From: Oasisia sp. SBJ-2009
Lineage: Eukaryota; Annelida; Polychaeta; Sabellida; Siboglinidae
Reading direction: 5' to 3'
Length of the DNA stretch: 64,000 nucleotides
Assembly (NCBI GenBank): GCA_964017155.1
Contig: OZ024854.1
Span: 49,792,067 to 49,856,066 of the forward strand
The notes under the pieces were generated by a model. It did not search any database. It was given only the letters and a program-made list of their open reading frames with translations, and was not told the origin of the DNA. Of this stretch, positions 12,801 to 25,300 are shown piece by piece (position 1 is the stretch's first letter; the number at the start of each line of letters is the position of its first letter). The position numbers were made by a program, and so were the translations under genes.

Positions 12801-15800
12801 ACAATCGCTACATCCAACATCAGCACAAACCATTTGTGACCATTCCCAGTACCACTTCAAACAACTATCAGAATCGCAGTAACGATGTCCATTTCCCTGC
12901 AGACAAACAACTCATGTCAGACTAACTGGACACACCACTTGACCCAAGGTGCTTGACCACCGCCTTTGTTCTCCCCCATTCCGACCACTCCTCTGTCCAG
13001 CCCGCCAATTTGTTTACACGGCCAGAACAAAGCCCAAAATCAAAGAGTTATCACCGAAATTGCAAGCAGTTAGCATAACTCAGTCAAACACCGATCCGCC
13101 CCCACAATTGGAGTTCGAGCGCTAGAAGCGTTCTGCGATACACCATTGTCGTAACACTAGACCACCAGGGGACTCTGTACCGACCGGTGCTGGGGAGGCG
13201 CGATTAGCACAGTTCTGCCGGCAATAATACTCATAATTAACACATCTGAATAGATGTCAATTTACACACATGAGTCATTATCAGTCGGAGCTGATATCAT
13301 AATCATTTAAATGATGACAAAAATGTTACGTACACCAGCAGAGGAATGTCCCCCACAATGTATTTCCAGTGGTAGTATTTTAAAGGTATTTTGCCCACTG
13401 GATGGATTTGGCATGTAAAAGGCAGTGGTTGATGTTAATTATATGTGTATTATGTAACATACCAACAACAAAACAGTTTGAATACATATTGTAGCCACAT
13501 GAGTTAGTCAACAATACTGACCTACACATTACAAGACAGACATCACTTGATGTTTCAATATTAACTGAAATTCCGATTTCTTTAAACTATTGACTGGAAA
13601 AAGTGCCCCAAAAACAGACAGGTACAGTGGCTAACACACTTGCATTCAATAGAAAGAGTCAACCGAAAGTAAGTATTTACAAAAGTGATGTAGCTCTTTT
13701 TAGTTAATCTAGTCACCAGGCTGCTCAATGCCCCTTACACTTTACCCCTTTACTTCTGTGGGAAGCATTGAGCTACAACACAATCACTGTGTAAAGATAC
13801 CCATTCACATATCTGTCATTACCTACAAGCTATTTAGTAATATTGCATGAACTAAGGCAATGTAAAAGTGAACACAACTGTCCAAACTCGGAAACAGCAG
13901 CAAGGATTCAAAGCCAGGTTCTCACAATTTGTATATTTTAACTACAGCGTGCATGTAATGTGCTGTATCAGCCATCACCTCAGCCATTGCGTGCAGACAA
14001 CACAATGTTTTAGATACTACCTTATCACGTTGGCCACGGGGCAATTACATCTAGGATGCAGCTGTAGATAGTGACTTTGATTATATGTATTTCACCGTAG
14101 AATGCCAAAACAGAGGAGCCCAATATTGAGAACTAAGTGTTTTTTCTTTAACCAGCATTACCACACAACAGCCTAAGTCTGGCATGTATAGTTTTGTGTT
14201 TAAATCCATAAACATAACAATTATTTTACTCACTCTAACTATCATGACTTTATCGTTTGATTAATTTATATTTGTATATAAATTAAATAAATGTAAACTT
14301 TATCAAGAGTTTTCCATTAAAAAAATTATCAAATCCAATTATAGATAAATTACTTGTAAATATAAAATGTATATAATAATTAATACACTGTTTGCAAGAT
14401 GCTTAATGAAGCACATCTAAACCAGAACTCAAACCATCCTGGTAATGCTCTAATACAAAGACACAGCCTTGACTCTGAAAGAAGGCTCTAGGAAGAGCTA
14501 TGACTTCCTCAGACGCTTAGATTGGTGCGTACACAAATCAGGAGTGTCAGATCAAAGTTAGCAAGCTTACAGTACATAATCTGTAACGCCAATTGTTGTT
14601 TATGACTGAGGAAAGAGTATGTGCAGAAATAACATCTGTAAATTTAAAAGGGCAATCAACGGGGCAGGGCAAATTATATACTGGAAGACAACTTTGATCC
14701 CACATCAAACACAACCAAGAGTCAACAGCCAATCGCCAAGTCTGGAGAAATCTTCACTCGTATTGTTGATACACTCCATTGGACATCCGGACAGGAAGTC
14801 ATCATTCCTCCACCCAACTTGGAACAATACTAGAAATATATCTAGCCTTTGTTGTTTGGTCACAAGAAACAGTTGCTCAGGTTGTCATCAAGAACTACCT
14901 TTCATGTACACCCAGCTGTGTACATCATCCCTGTGGAGACATTCCTTTGTATTCTTGACCTGTTCTCACTGACCAACTGTGTCAGTGCAGATAGTGCAAC
15001 GCTGTCAAGATTGGGTTTTATTCAGCAGCTGCTGGTTACATGTACACTATATAAACACGGTAAAAAAAAATGAGCTCGACAGAATTATACTGTTGAATGT
15101 TTAATACAGTTGACATAGATCTAAGAAAAAGCTCAAAGATACTGCAGATGATTTCTAGAGTTTCAAGAGTTCCTTGTCCAAATTTCAAAACATTCAGGAA
15201 TGTCGAAAAAAATTATGATTTAATTAACAAGATGTGTGCAAAAACATACCTTTTACAATAAATAAAATGAAACAAACAACACAAATATGATATGTTCTAT
15301 TGCCCCTAAGATATACACCACATGATTTATTTGACAAATTGCATTAATAAACTGCGAATAGATTTATGTGCTGCCTCGAGACAGGGCTATTAGCACTGTT
15401 AGTGTCAATGTGGAGATATTAGAATGATCTCTCACTGTATTACGACATGACTAGCCAGACCACTAGGAAACTGTGGCGTGACTAGCAGCAATATCCTCTA
15501 CTTTATGACTGTCTCCTCCATATTTAAATGGCCAGCCAGTTCCACGTGCTCACAGAACAACAATTGCCCAGCTAGATTGCTTTGAATCTAATTTAATTTG
15601 CATTGGAATTGTATAAATCACTGTACTTGTTTTCGTTACTTTTAAGCAAATTAGTGCCTGTTCGGTGCATCTAATCAAGAAACAAACACCAGTTCGCATG
15701 CGTCACCCTGAAAAATGACTTCCTCTAAGAATAGGGAAACTTGAAAGTACTGTTTACGGGAAAGATGAATGAAGAAAGAAAATACAAAACAAAACACTGT

Positions 15801-16329
15801 ATTTTATTTAAAACGTGTATTATAATATTAGGAGTATGATGCACTATCATTAGACTCCACTGACACAACAAACAACAAAGATAGTGCGACATCGTCATAA
15901 GCATGTATGTGATAAGACAATGATGTCATTGTGTTATGTGATGACAACTGCAAGATGTGAAATCAACAAATTTTAATTATACACAACAAATTACACGTAT
16001 AACTGTCAAGGCTTCTTGATATTGAAAGACAAGTGATGTTCACAAACCTTTTGGATATCGATCACTAAATGGTACTTTATCACAGTGGTGAGTCATTGGG
16101 ATTTGATAATTACACATTGCTGAAAGGGATCATGTACATTTTATTAAACGCTGCACAATCTATCCATGTCCACCCCATGAGGGGGGGGGGGGGTGATGGG
16201 TCAACCAGGCATACAGCCAATGCTTCTAAATTCTATCAGTTTACTCCAATGCACAAAAACTGTCCGTCATTCAATTACTGCAAGATGCTATGCAAATGCG
16301 GCCAAACAATGCAGTGAAGCAGAAACTAT
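12801..16329. other. Non-coding stretch with a 13-base G run
   Basis: No recognised gene. The interval 14,210-14,400 and 15,220-15,360 are very AT-rich. A run of 13 G lies at 16,181-16,193. Bases 13,020-13,240 are CpG-richer than their flanks. A plus-strand frame of 117 codons at 14,619-14,972 shows no domain, no splice support and an unremarkable composition, so it is left uncalled. Confidence 0.5.
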
Positions 16330-16770
16330 TAATGTGAGATGGTCGTGAGACCGGGCGAAGACTCGCCAATGACTTAAATCACCCAAGCCGTGCCGGCTTT
16401 GTCATGCAAATCACGAAGTGTTTGCTGCAAATCTCGGTGATCCGTCATCGTCACCGCGAGTGAAATGAAACGTGGGTGAAAGTGGACAACATTGGAGGGT
16501 TGAACACGGTGGGAAAAAACACCCGCCTCATCTGCATAATAAGACGTAACTATAAAACGGCACAGCGGGAGCATTTATCGAGATCAATCTCTCGCTCGGA
16601 ATCAGCCGCACAAAGGTTTGCTTGTTCGTGTATTTACCCGCCGGCGACGTTTTTCACCCGCGAAGGCGACACATTTGATTGCCACTAAAGATTTTTTTAT
16701 TACGCCGCGATAAAAGGTTGAGTCGTGGCAAGTTTAGATCACCCCGCAGGGTGAAAGTGACAGGGCGGCT
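16330..16770. promoter_or_regulatory. Strong candidate cis-regulatory island
   Basis: This is the clearest enhancer-like block on the left side. About 440 bases are dense in CpG and in complex non-repeated words. It includes an octamer/POU site ATGCAAAT at 16,404-16,411, TCTGCATAATAAG near 16,530, a palindromic GAGATCAATCTC near 16,580 and CGCGATAAAAGG near 16,706. No coding frame explains the composition. Enhancer function is inference; cross-species alignment would settle whether it is constrained. Confidence 0.33.
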
Positions 16771-19566
16771 GAGTGCAGGGTTTGTTGTTGGGTTTGTGGC
16801 CTGGATGAGGAGAGAAAGATGAGGAGACATGTCTCTGGATGGAGAACGACTTTGTTGTTGGAAGACAGTGGAGCTGCCAGTGAGATTGTCACAGCTAAGA
16901 GGAGCCTGTTACACAGGAGAAGGGTGCTGCTTGAAGAGGACAGGAGCCAATGGTACTAGATGAAGAATCTTCGTCTCTGAGTCAGAAGGATTCTTCAAAC
17001 TGAACACAAAAAGATAGGCAATGGACCATTGATAAGCAGGCGTTATCGTCATGATACAATTGTGCAGTAATTACATTGGGCAGGAGACCATACACAGGAT
17101 AAGTATGACAAATGACAGATATGGCTGGGAGTTATTCTCTGGTCCCTCCTTTCTCTCCCTGGCCAGAACCTGGCCATATTTGTCCATTTGAGAGTTGAGT
17201 TGATTTTGTCAGATATGCCATCAGGCATCAAGGCACCAAAAGCGAAAAGAAATATACTTGATACACACTTCTGCCAACTCCCATGGATTCTGCCCTAAGC
17301 ATACTTTGAGTTTTGCTGGATTTTATGTGTCATGATCCTTACAAAATCTGACATTAGCTCGCCAAAGTAAGCATGTTTCTCCTTTGGAAGCTGGTTATTC
17401 TATCCGACTAGATTTTCAACCTCAGTGAGTCGGAGATCTGTTTTTATGAGATGCAAAGAAGAAACAGGTGCATGTTCACAGGCTGTGGCCAGTGCTGGTT
17501 TTTTCCACAACCAGTCCAGCAGAACTGACTCAGTGTCCTTCAAGGGGAACCCTTGAAACAATTTTATGTGCGGTGTCCTGAAAATTGCACCAGAATAAGC
17601 GAAAACTTGTCTGTTAGAGTGCACTTATCGATTTATTTCATTTATTCCACTTATCTCTAGTCACAAACCACTGAAGGAAGTTATTCAGTTCACAGGCAGA
17701 GACATTGACGACCCAATGGTCATGTCCAAAACTTGATTACTTGACCAAACCGACCACAGGCTAAAAACCAACATTGTCCATATCCTGGACAATCACATAC
17801 ACTTAGTGGATCAACTCGATCTGTTGCAGCCAGTAATGGACAAAATAGATTCGTACTAAAATAAGAACTAAGTACACATAATGACAGAAGGCTCAACAAA
17901 GTAAGTACAAGCAACAATATTTGGAACAAGTAAATGATGAGATTCACTGATTTACTAATATGAGGTCAATCCGATCAAACACTGGCAACAACGATGGACA
18001 GGAAATGGGGAGTAAATGCATAAACTTAATGTGTTGTTTATTTTCTTTTAAGATAATTTCATACATTTGGTTCAGAAGAGTGCTGAAATGACCCAGACTG
18101 CTTTATATGACAATTGTTTAGGACTTTCACCTAAAGTAATTTTGCTTTCATGAACAGAGACATTATATAATTGAATCAATAATGATCCCCTCTGCATGCA
18201 CTCAACTTAGTCTTGCCTGTGTTGAACTCTGATATCACAGTCTAAGCCAGCACTAGTCTGTGATTATACAAACTCACATGACTGCCCGCGCAAGACAACA
18301 CATACTTAGACAAACAACAACACCGTCTTCAGTGACATCAATTCTAAGAAGCCTCCATCGCGGATTTCAATAAACGATATATAAAGATAAGAAAATGTAC
18401 AGTGCCATACATTTCACATCCTTGCCCTGAGGAGGTCTAGGGGGTGATAGAAATGTCATAGTGTTGTGATTGTTTAGCTTAGTATAAACAGTTACAATCC
18501 TGGTCATCTGTGACAGTTCGTCAGGGCCAGGCAGGGAGTGGTTTTGATACAAGTAACGTTTTTGTTTGTCAAGCAGAGGCCACAGTGCTATCAATATTAC
18601 GATCTACACCACGCCTGAAGTGTGACTGCCATCATTCAACGTAAGTATCCGGCTATCACTGGCTACTTTCAACAATAAGCCAAGTAGAATTCTAAAATAA
18701 GACTGAAACGATTGAACATTCTTTGGGTTTAACTTAAAACAGTTCATGTTATCACAAATGTCAAATAACCTGGACATTAGTTGTACCGATGTAGTCATCG
18801 TGAGCAAATTGTGATGTAATAAATACAATAATTTTACACTTATGCATAATTAATCTATTATAATAATAACTGCATTAAAAAAAAATTAACCGACCTGGGA
18901 AACAACTTATAAAAGGTGGAGCAATTCTGAAAGTTCTGAAAATTGTAAAGTAAATTTAATGGAACTACACTGGTATCACTGACTGTGAATTCGGTGTTGA
19001 GTATGAACCCATAAAATGTGAGAAGAAACCTTACCCGGGATCAACGTATCTGGAGTGGCGTGCTGTACCTGTGATTTGCATTAACCAAATTACACCCAGT
19101 GACTAGGACACCTGGACTAAATTTAGACAGGTCTGGTGGGCAATGTTTATAGTCAACAACCCAATTAAAGATGGGCGTTCTCTCGCAGCTATTCTGAACA
19201 CCTCAGACTGAACGAGTGGACGATTTTCCTAAAGTAGTCCAATTCATTATGTTGTGACAGACTAAACCTCGGGAGTATTAACTAATACTAGCGTCTCTAC
19301 CAGAAATTATTGAAGGCCACTCAAGCGGCTCATCTGAATTGACACGTGTTTGTTGTGGACGTCAGAGAGACTACGATTTGTGGAACGGCCAAACAGGCTG
19401 ACACGAAACATTAAATGTGCAGTAAATGGAGGAACTGACATTGTATGTGAACTGGACTAATGACCACTGGATTGTCAGATCCATCCTGAGATCTGACAGG
19501 ATCAGCAGATCCTACATAACACTTCACTGCTATGTGGAGGGGTAGAGCACCTGCAGGGGTTTATTA
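16771..19566. other. Non-coding stretch, no supported gene
   Basis: No recognised gene, mobile element or tandem array. Purine-rich GAGGAG-type sequence occupies 16,790-16,960. Open frames are below 80 codons and unsupported. Confidence 0.5.
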
Positions 19567-19597
19567 CACCCCACCCCCACCCCCACCCCCACCCCAC
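19567..19597. repeat. C-rich microsatellite (CCCCCA)n
   Basis: A run of ACCCC and ACCCCC units, G-rich on the minus strand with four or more G tracts, so it could form a G-quadruplex there. Confidence 0.85.
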
Positions 19598-19900
19598 ACA
19601 TTTCCTACCTGTCTGCTGCATAGGTCAACACATCATAGTACCATGTGAGCAAGCAGTGGGGCATTGCTCGAAATACGGACTAGTTTTACCATAAGCTAAA
19701 GCGCACCAATGTTACTGCACTCAGAAGGGAGCAATCTAAAAATAACTCATTATCATAGAATGATTAGACCCTACAATCCCATTGTTGATCGGTTCAAAAC
19801 AAACGCAACTTCCAGAAATAACTTAGTAAATGTTACAATCAATGTAGTTTATCTGTATAAACAATTATGAGTAATTAATTATATAAAAAATATAACATAC

Positions 19901-19901
19901 T

Positions 19902-19955
<54 letters not shown>

Positions 19956-19970
19956 TATATACATATATAT
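19901..19970. repeat. (TA)n microsatellite
   Basis: About 70 bases of nearly pure TA repeats with a few C interruptions at the right end, embedded in AT-rich non-coding DNA. Confidence 0.95.
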
Positions 19971-20139
19971 TGCTTAATTTATGAATACCTTAATATTATG
20001 TGTACCTTTATTCAATAAACTGTATTGAAATGAACAAATATTACATGCTTTCAGACTGCCAATACGAGAAGATGACTTATTTATATCTGATACGCTAGAT
20101 TTACATAGTGTAAACTAGTAAAACAACATTTAACCTACC

Positions 20140-20156
20140 GGGGGGGGGGGGGGGGG
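20140..20156. repeat. Homopolymer of 17 G
   Basis: Seventeen consecutive G follow TAACCTACC. The length is likely polymorphic and prone to sequencing error. Confidence 0.9.
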
Positions 20157-20705
20157 TAGTGGTATATAATGCCTAAGGTCCATGTTGACTTTAACAAGAA
20201 ATAAAAGTATTAATTTAAAAAAATAAAAATGTCAAAACACTTCATTTCACCTTTTATCATATAAAGTATAAAACAACACCTCCCCGTCATTACACCTACA
20301 GTCTGCCTATATAAAATAAATACATTGCATAGTATAAAAAGAAATAGAGGAACACATTCCGTTTGACACAACCCCCAGTGTCCTCTACCTGTGTGGACTG
20401 GCTGGTGTTGGCCTACAGATCAGTATCAGAACTTCACCAGTCTGCAGCAGGCCATCCTATCCCCTCCCCTCTCTCCCTCTCCCTCGCACAGAGAGGGAGA
20501 GGAATACTGTACACCCATGGGGGGAGATGAAGGGTGGGTTATCTATCCCGGCCAGATGTGTGCAGGGAAGATAGAGCCACTAAATATATCAGTGGTGGGA
20601 GAGGGAGATGGGGGAGGCACACACTGCCCTGGGCCACACCTGCCAACCCACATCCCACACTGCCTAAACAGGCAGGTGTCTTGTGGCCATAGCAACTTCT
20701 CCACC

Positions 20706-20797
20706 TGGGTACTGGTGGTGGTGGTGGTAGTGATATTGGTAGTGGTGGTAGTCAATTAGTCATAGTGGTCATAGTCGTAGTCGTCGCCGCCGCCGTG

Positions 20798-20832
<35 letters not shown>

Positions 20833-20837
20833 AGTAG
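20706..20837. repeat. Compound trinucleotide/hexanucleotide repeats
   Basis: A GGT/AGT-rich run at 20,706-20,757 is followed by TCGTAG and then (GTCGCC)n at about 20,774-20,837. Open frames across it on both strands are runs of Val or Thr/Ala/Arg only, and are repeat artefacts. Just upstream, around 20,467-20,503, a CTCTCCCTCT arm pairs with AGAGGGAGAG to make a short hairpin. Confidence 0.9.
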
Positions 20838-21779
20838 TCAGGGCTTTATGCAGATTAACATATTTGCCAGTCTTGTTTTGATGGATGTCAACACACATAC
20901 GTATTACCCAGATGAGGTGTGTTTTATGGCTAAAATAAACAATAGACACATGTTTGATACTTGCTTACACCCATTTTCAAGGCTTATCTATGATTTGTGA
21001 AAAAAAATTCTCTTCATTTTTTAACCGTCCAGTGATATCGTCTACCCATCCACATAAGGCTTTACCCATCCAACTGACAGACAGAGGGGTCTCTGCATAA
21101 AGCTATAGTAGTAAAAGTAGAATGTGTCTCTTAGTCACATGAACTCCACTGAGACAGTCCCTTGAGTGCCCTGTCACTTCACAGTTAGTGTTGTGATACC
21201 TCAAAAAACTGCTGTAACTCGAGAATGAGAAGACACCCCTACCCTGAGGGGTGGCTGAACGAGATACAACAAAAAGCAGATAAGTTAGGAAACCAAGAAA
21301 AAGCTAGGTAAATGTGCTGGCAGGGGGAAAGCACTTAGTATTAGAAAACGAGAAAGCCAGTGAGTGTGATAACTACTGTGGCATATGTATAAACGGTCCA
21401 CCGAATAAACTAGCCTCACCTATTTCTTAAGGGATTAACGAGGAAAACTCAATTCACTGAGAACACAATGGCTAACAAATGAACAAGATCACAACCAAAA
21501 CCAGATGGTACATGAACAAGCAGGCAACTGGCTTCTCAATAGCTCCACAACGCTGTTCATTTCTATTTATAGCAGGCTGAAAGACGTAATTTTTTACACA
21601 AACTGCTGGCTTTAAAAATCAGAGCTCTGGGCCAAATGTGCTCATGGGACAAGCCCAGAAGGAGACGAACCACAAAGGTTGATGTCTCATAACCTGCCCG
21701 CTTGTACAACTGGCCACTGGGGAAGCGCAGCGTCAAGAAGGTGTGATTCCATAATCGATCCTCGTGACAAACCAGTTAA
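20838..21779. other. Non-coding stretch, no supported gene
   Basis: No recognised gene or repeat. Open frames are short and unsupported. Confidence 0.5.
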
Positions 21780-22080
21780 TTCCACAATAGATCTTTCAGC
21801 GTGTGTCAGCGGAGTCCTGTGGGACCCGTTAAATTAACCCCAAGGGTCAGGGAGACAATGAGACCAATCGCAGTGTCCAGTGCAAATTATGCAAATGGCC
21901 GTTGTTTTCGGCCGAGGTTATTTATGGCAACGGGAAAGTCCTGCAGGAAATGGACGGCAGGAGGTAGAGGAAAGACGGACAAAGACGGAAGAAATCACCA
22001 TATATTGGCTTTAATTAGAATACGCCACAAACCAAGTATTTGTGATTTGAATATCTTGCATCATGACAAATAAGCTGACT
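21780..22080. promoter_or_regulatory. Strong candidate cis-regulatory island
   Basis: About 300 bases of complex sequence with an octamer/POU site ATGCAAAT at 21,889-21,896, a TAATTAG homeodomain core at 22,012-22,018, ACCAATCG near 21,863 and AGGTTATTTATGGC near 21,915. A plus-strand open frame of 90 codons crosses it but has no domain and no splice sites. The motif density suggests a developmental enhancer (inference). Confidence 0.32.
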
Positions 22081-22558
22081 AGTTATCTGAATTTGCATCT
22101 TAACGATCACAGAGCGCTGTACTTACTGATTGTTGCCAAGATTCTTATTCACGTCATTCTCACAAATTAAATTTACTGGTAACTAATACTAACTATACAA
22201 TAGCTGCACCTGTGAAATTTGTTAGATCACTGTATCTCTCTAATAATTATTACGTAGGGTTACTGTGAATGTTTTTAGTTCAAAATTCAGAGGTATAGCA
22301 GACACCCACATACTGCAAGAGCCTGCTGTGAGGGTGACCAAAGTTGACATGAACCCACCACAAGCTCATCAGTGATAAATTCAAAGTGCACATTAAAATG
22401 GCAATTTACCCACGTGGCAATCATATAAGCACGTGGTTGTGTTTAAATGCACCCACACCAATTAGGCAGCTATCTCTTGTGGAGGATAAAATCGCTATTC
22501 TCTCCCTTTCACCATCCCCAAACCCTCCTGAAGTCAGGGAATTATGGCTAATTATATC
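22081..22558. other. Non-coding stretch, no supported gene
   Basis: AT-rich, no recognised feature. It ends at a perfect palindrome. Confidence 0.5.
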
Positions 22559-22594
22559 CCTCTTTGGCCTGTTGTCTACAACAGGCCAAAGAGG
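22559..22594. repeat. Perfect inverted repeat, 17-bp arms, 2-bp spacer
   Basis: CCTCTTTGGCCTGTTGT, then CT, then its exact reverse complement. The arms match at all 17 positions and pairing stops abruptly at both outer edges. Near-zero loop length argues against a microRNA precursor or an ordinary RNA hairpin. It may be a small foldback duplication, a mutational template-switch product, or an assembly artefact. Confidence 0.9.
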
Positions 22595-23180
22595 ATAAGT
22601 TTTAGCCAAACAAAGAGATGTATTGTTGACACATAATCTGGGTTACCCCTTGTAAAATCCATACAACCCAACAAGGAACTGAACCATGTCCTAGAAAACC
22701 CTATCTCCCCCACCCCTGGAGGGTGCAAACAGGGCAACTTGCACCTGAACCCTGTGCTAGAAGACAAATCTATCAAATAAATCTCAAGTATTTGGGTCCC
22801 GTGCGGGTGTACTGTTACATTTCATGATTGCATGCTCAGATTTGTTCTAAGCAACATGCTATATTTAACCATAATAACCTGACCACCAACTTTTTTCTTT
22901 TGATACTTGAGGATATGTAGTAGGTCCACATACAATGTACCCAGTTTTCCCCACACAATGAGTTGACTAGTGACAATTTCCAGGAAGCATGTTGACACAT
23001 TGTTGTCTTACAGTTATTACTGTTATGGTTATTATTTGTATTAGTTATTATTGTTATGATACGTATACATCGTACGTGCACATTACTTCGTATTTAGTAC
23101 TGGCATATCTGCATTTGAATATAAATACCAAAGGTATGTCATCAATTGCTCACAGCAGTGTATATGTTATCATTTTCTGT
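22595..23180. other. Non-coding stretch, no supported gene
   Basis: No recognised gene or repeat before the minisatellite that follows. Confidence 0.5.
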
Positions 23181-23584
23181 CCCCCCTACTCTCCCCCTAC
23201 TCTCCCTCAACTCTCCCCCTACTCTCCCCCTACTCTCCCCCTACTCTCCCCCTACTCTCCCCCTACTCTCCCCCTACTCTCCCCCTACTCTCCCCCTACT
23301 CTCCCTCAACTCTCCCCCTACTCTCCCCCTACTCTCCCCCTACTCTCCCCCTACTCTCCCCCTACTCTCCCCCTACTCTCCCCCTACTCTCCCCCAACTC
23401 TCCCCCTACTCTCCCCCTACTCTCCCCCTACTCTCCCCCTACTCTCCCCCTACTCTCCCTCAACTCTCCCCCTACTCTCCCCCTACTCTCCCCCTACTCT
23501 CCCCCTACTCTCCCTCAACTCTCCCCCTACTCTCCCCCTACTCTCCCCCTACTCTCCCCCTACTCTCCCCCTACTCTCCCTCAA
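23181..23584. repeat. Minisatellite, 12-bp unit CCCCCTACTCTC
   Basis: About 34 copies of a 12-base pyrimidine-only unit on the plus strand, with occasional CCCTCAACTCTC variants that recur at a few-unit spacing and imply higher-order duplication. Two plus-strand frames stay open through it and give (SPYSPPTLPLL)-type peptides of 153 and 214 codons. These are repeat artefacts: 12 is a multiple of three, so any stop-free unit reads open. The all-pyrimidine strand could form triplex DNA. Confidence 0.95.
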
Positions 23585-23925
23585 TTTTCCCAGCCTTGCG
23601 TGCTTAATCTTTCTGCATTTTTGGCGTTTTTAGACAAGTAAATAACACCACTGAAATTCAACTCTGGTGCATTTCTGTGTTTCTCCTGGCGAATGTCTGG
23701 CAGAATAAATTAATTCCGCTAAAGCGTTCTTCAAGATCAGACATGGTTTGATCTTGTGTGATAAATGCAGCATTAATGGGACAGCTAGGTCTCTGAGTCA
23801 CAGCATGACACAATCACAGTGTCACTAGACAGCCACGACAGTGACACAGCACGACACAGCAGTGACAGCACGTGTGTCATCCTGAAAGTGCCAACACAAA
23901 GCGTTTAAAATAAAAACGTCCTCAC
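23585..23925. other. Non-coding stretch, no supported gene
   Basis: Bases 23,790-23,880 repeat GTGACAGCAC/CACGACAC-type words imperfectly. Otherwise nothing is recognised. Confidence 0.5.
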
Positions 23926-23983
23926 CCAGACGGTGGCCACTACATCTGTGTGTCCCACCAGTACAGCAGGTGTCATGACTTAC
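23926..23983 (-). CDS. Weak candidate internal exon, unknown product
   Basis: On the minus strand a textbook acceptor (pyrimidine tract CTTTTCTCTTCTGTTCTAG) ends at 23,984. After 58 bases there is a GTGAGG donor. Only phase 0 is open and gives VSHDTCCTGGTHRCSGHRL, which is Cys/His-rich but matches no family I know. It is on the same strand as the PET-LIM gene, but its phase cannot follow that gene's second exon, which ends in phase 2 and would meet a stop at once. It may be a chance splice-site pair. Confidence 0.18.
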
Positions 23984-24939
23984 CTAGAACAGAAGAGAAA
24001 AGCATTTGTGTTAATGCACATGGTACCATCAAAGGGAGCCAGGAGTTTGTCACTGCCTCAAACAGTATCAGACTGTCACAAGTCTGCACATGGCATATAC
24101 AATGTTTCTTGCAGAACACCAGGCTACAAAAGTTACATATTACCATCAGAGTTACCATGTAGGGAGACTGGGACATAAGTCTGAAACCATGGAGTTGTTA
24201 TGGTAAACTCAAGGACAGATCCGAAGTGATCCATCTGCAGTAACCTAAGAGAATTATGACATTTTATAAATATATCCTTATAAAACATCTTGCCCAATAT
24301 AATCCATGTAGTTCATAAGTAAAAATGGTAACCGTAAAAATATCCATCACCTGTATATCCCACAAGGGCTAATTCCACGCCCCTGACCTGCTTACTTGAG
24401 CACCCTCAGAACTATTAGCACCCACCCTCAGAACTGTGGATGAGGGTGCAATAAGCATGACACCAGTCTGAGACACACCTCAAAGAGGGTGCTGTGCCCT
24501 GTCATGGTTGGATCACCACCAAAGGGGCACATAGCAGCAGAGGCAATTACCACCCAAGCCTGCTCAAGGCACCATTAGATTATTCATTTTATGTGTTTCT
24601 GCTGCGTTTACTTTAATCGCCAAGTAAGAGTTTGTTGGTTTATCCACATCAATCACCTGACACAGGGATCAAGAGCCGCCTGGGGCAGGAATGTAGTGTG
24701 GTCAGTGACTTTGGGACCCTTTGACTCTGTTTATAGAAACGACATTATACAAGAGTTGGAGGTGGAATGTTAATGACCAGGTCTTTGGAGTAGAGACCAG
24801 TCCTGACTTCTGAGTGTCTCAACACGCGACTGGCATTCCCCTCTCTGATTTGATTACACGAAACGACACAAAAGAAACAAACTCCTTTTAACCTCATTCT
24901 CGCATACAGCACCGCACACACTCCATTGTCGCCACAGAG
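23984..24939. other. Non-coding stretch, no supported gene
   Basis: No recognised gene or repeat. Short frames on both strands near 23,930-24,180 are not supported. Confidence 0.5.
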
Positions 24940-25300
24940 TGCATAAATTTTACTTAAACAAGATTGATCAATCAGTCGACATCGACTCCGAGCCAGCCCG
25001 TGCCACTTCTGCACTTCTGTCGTTTAGTCCCATCCGCTATTGTGTTTCGACAAGGCAGGCCATTTTACAGCAAACACAATATCGCATTGTGATATCAAGA
25101 ATGAGGCAAATGATACACATTAATGGAGCCTCCCAGAGCAACCAACACCGGATAAGGGTGTCCGGTGTATTGTCTCGGCCAGTGGGACTGTGATCGCTGG
25201 CACGCACAAAGGGCCATAATAACACTCTCGGCTGACAGAAAGACCATAATTAGCCAGATAAACACAGCCTGTATTTTAGAGGTGCCACCTCTGACAATAC
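24940..25300. promoter_or_regulatory. Candidate cis-regulatory island
   Basis: Complex, CpG-richer sequence containing CATTAATGG near 25,118, a TCF/LEF-type ACAAAGGG at 25,206-25,213, a TAATTAG homeodomain core at 25,248-25,254 followed by AGATAA, and a dyad ATCGCATTGTGATATC near 25,081. No coding frame. Enhancer status is inference. Confidence 0.3.

Noticed and set aside
14619..14972. 117-codon plus-strand ORF
   Set aside because: No recognised family and no supporting context.
22559..22594. microRNA precursor
   Set aside because: The loop would be only two bases; miRNA hairpins have longer stems with real loops and mismatches.
22989..23633. 214- and 153-codon open frames with repeated SPYSPPTLPLL
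   Set aside because: They are translations of a 12-bp tandem repeat, which stays open in two frames by arithmetic; no flanking domain supports a gene.
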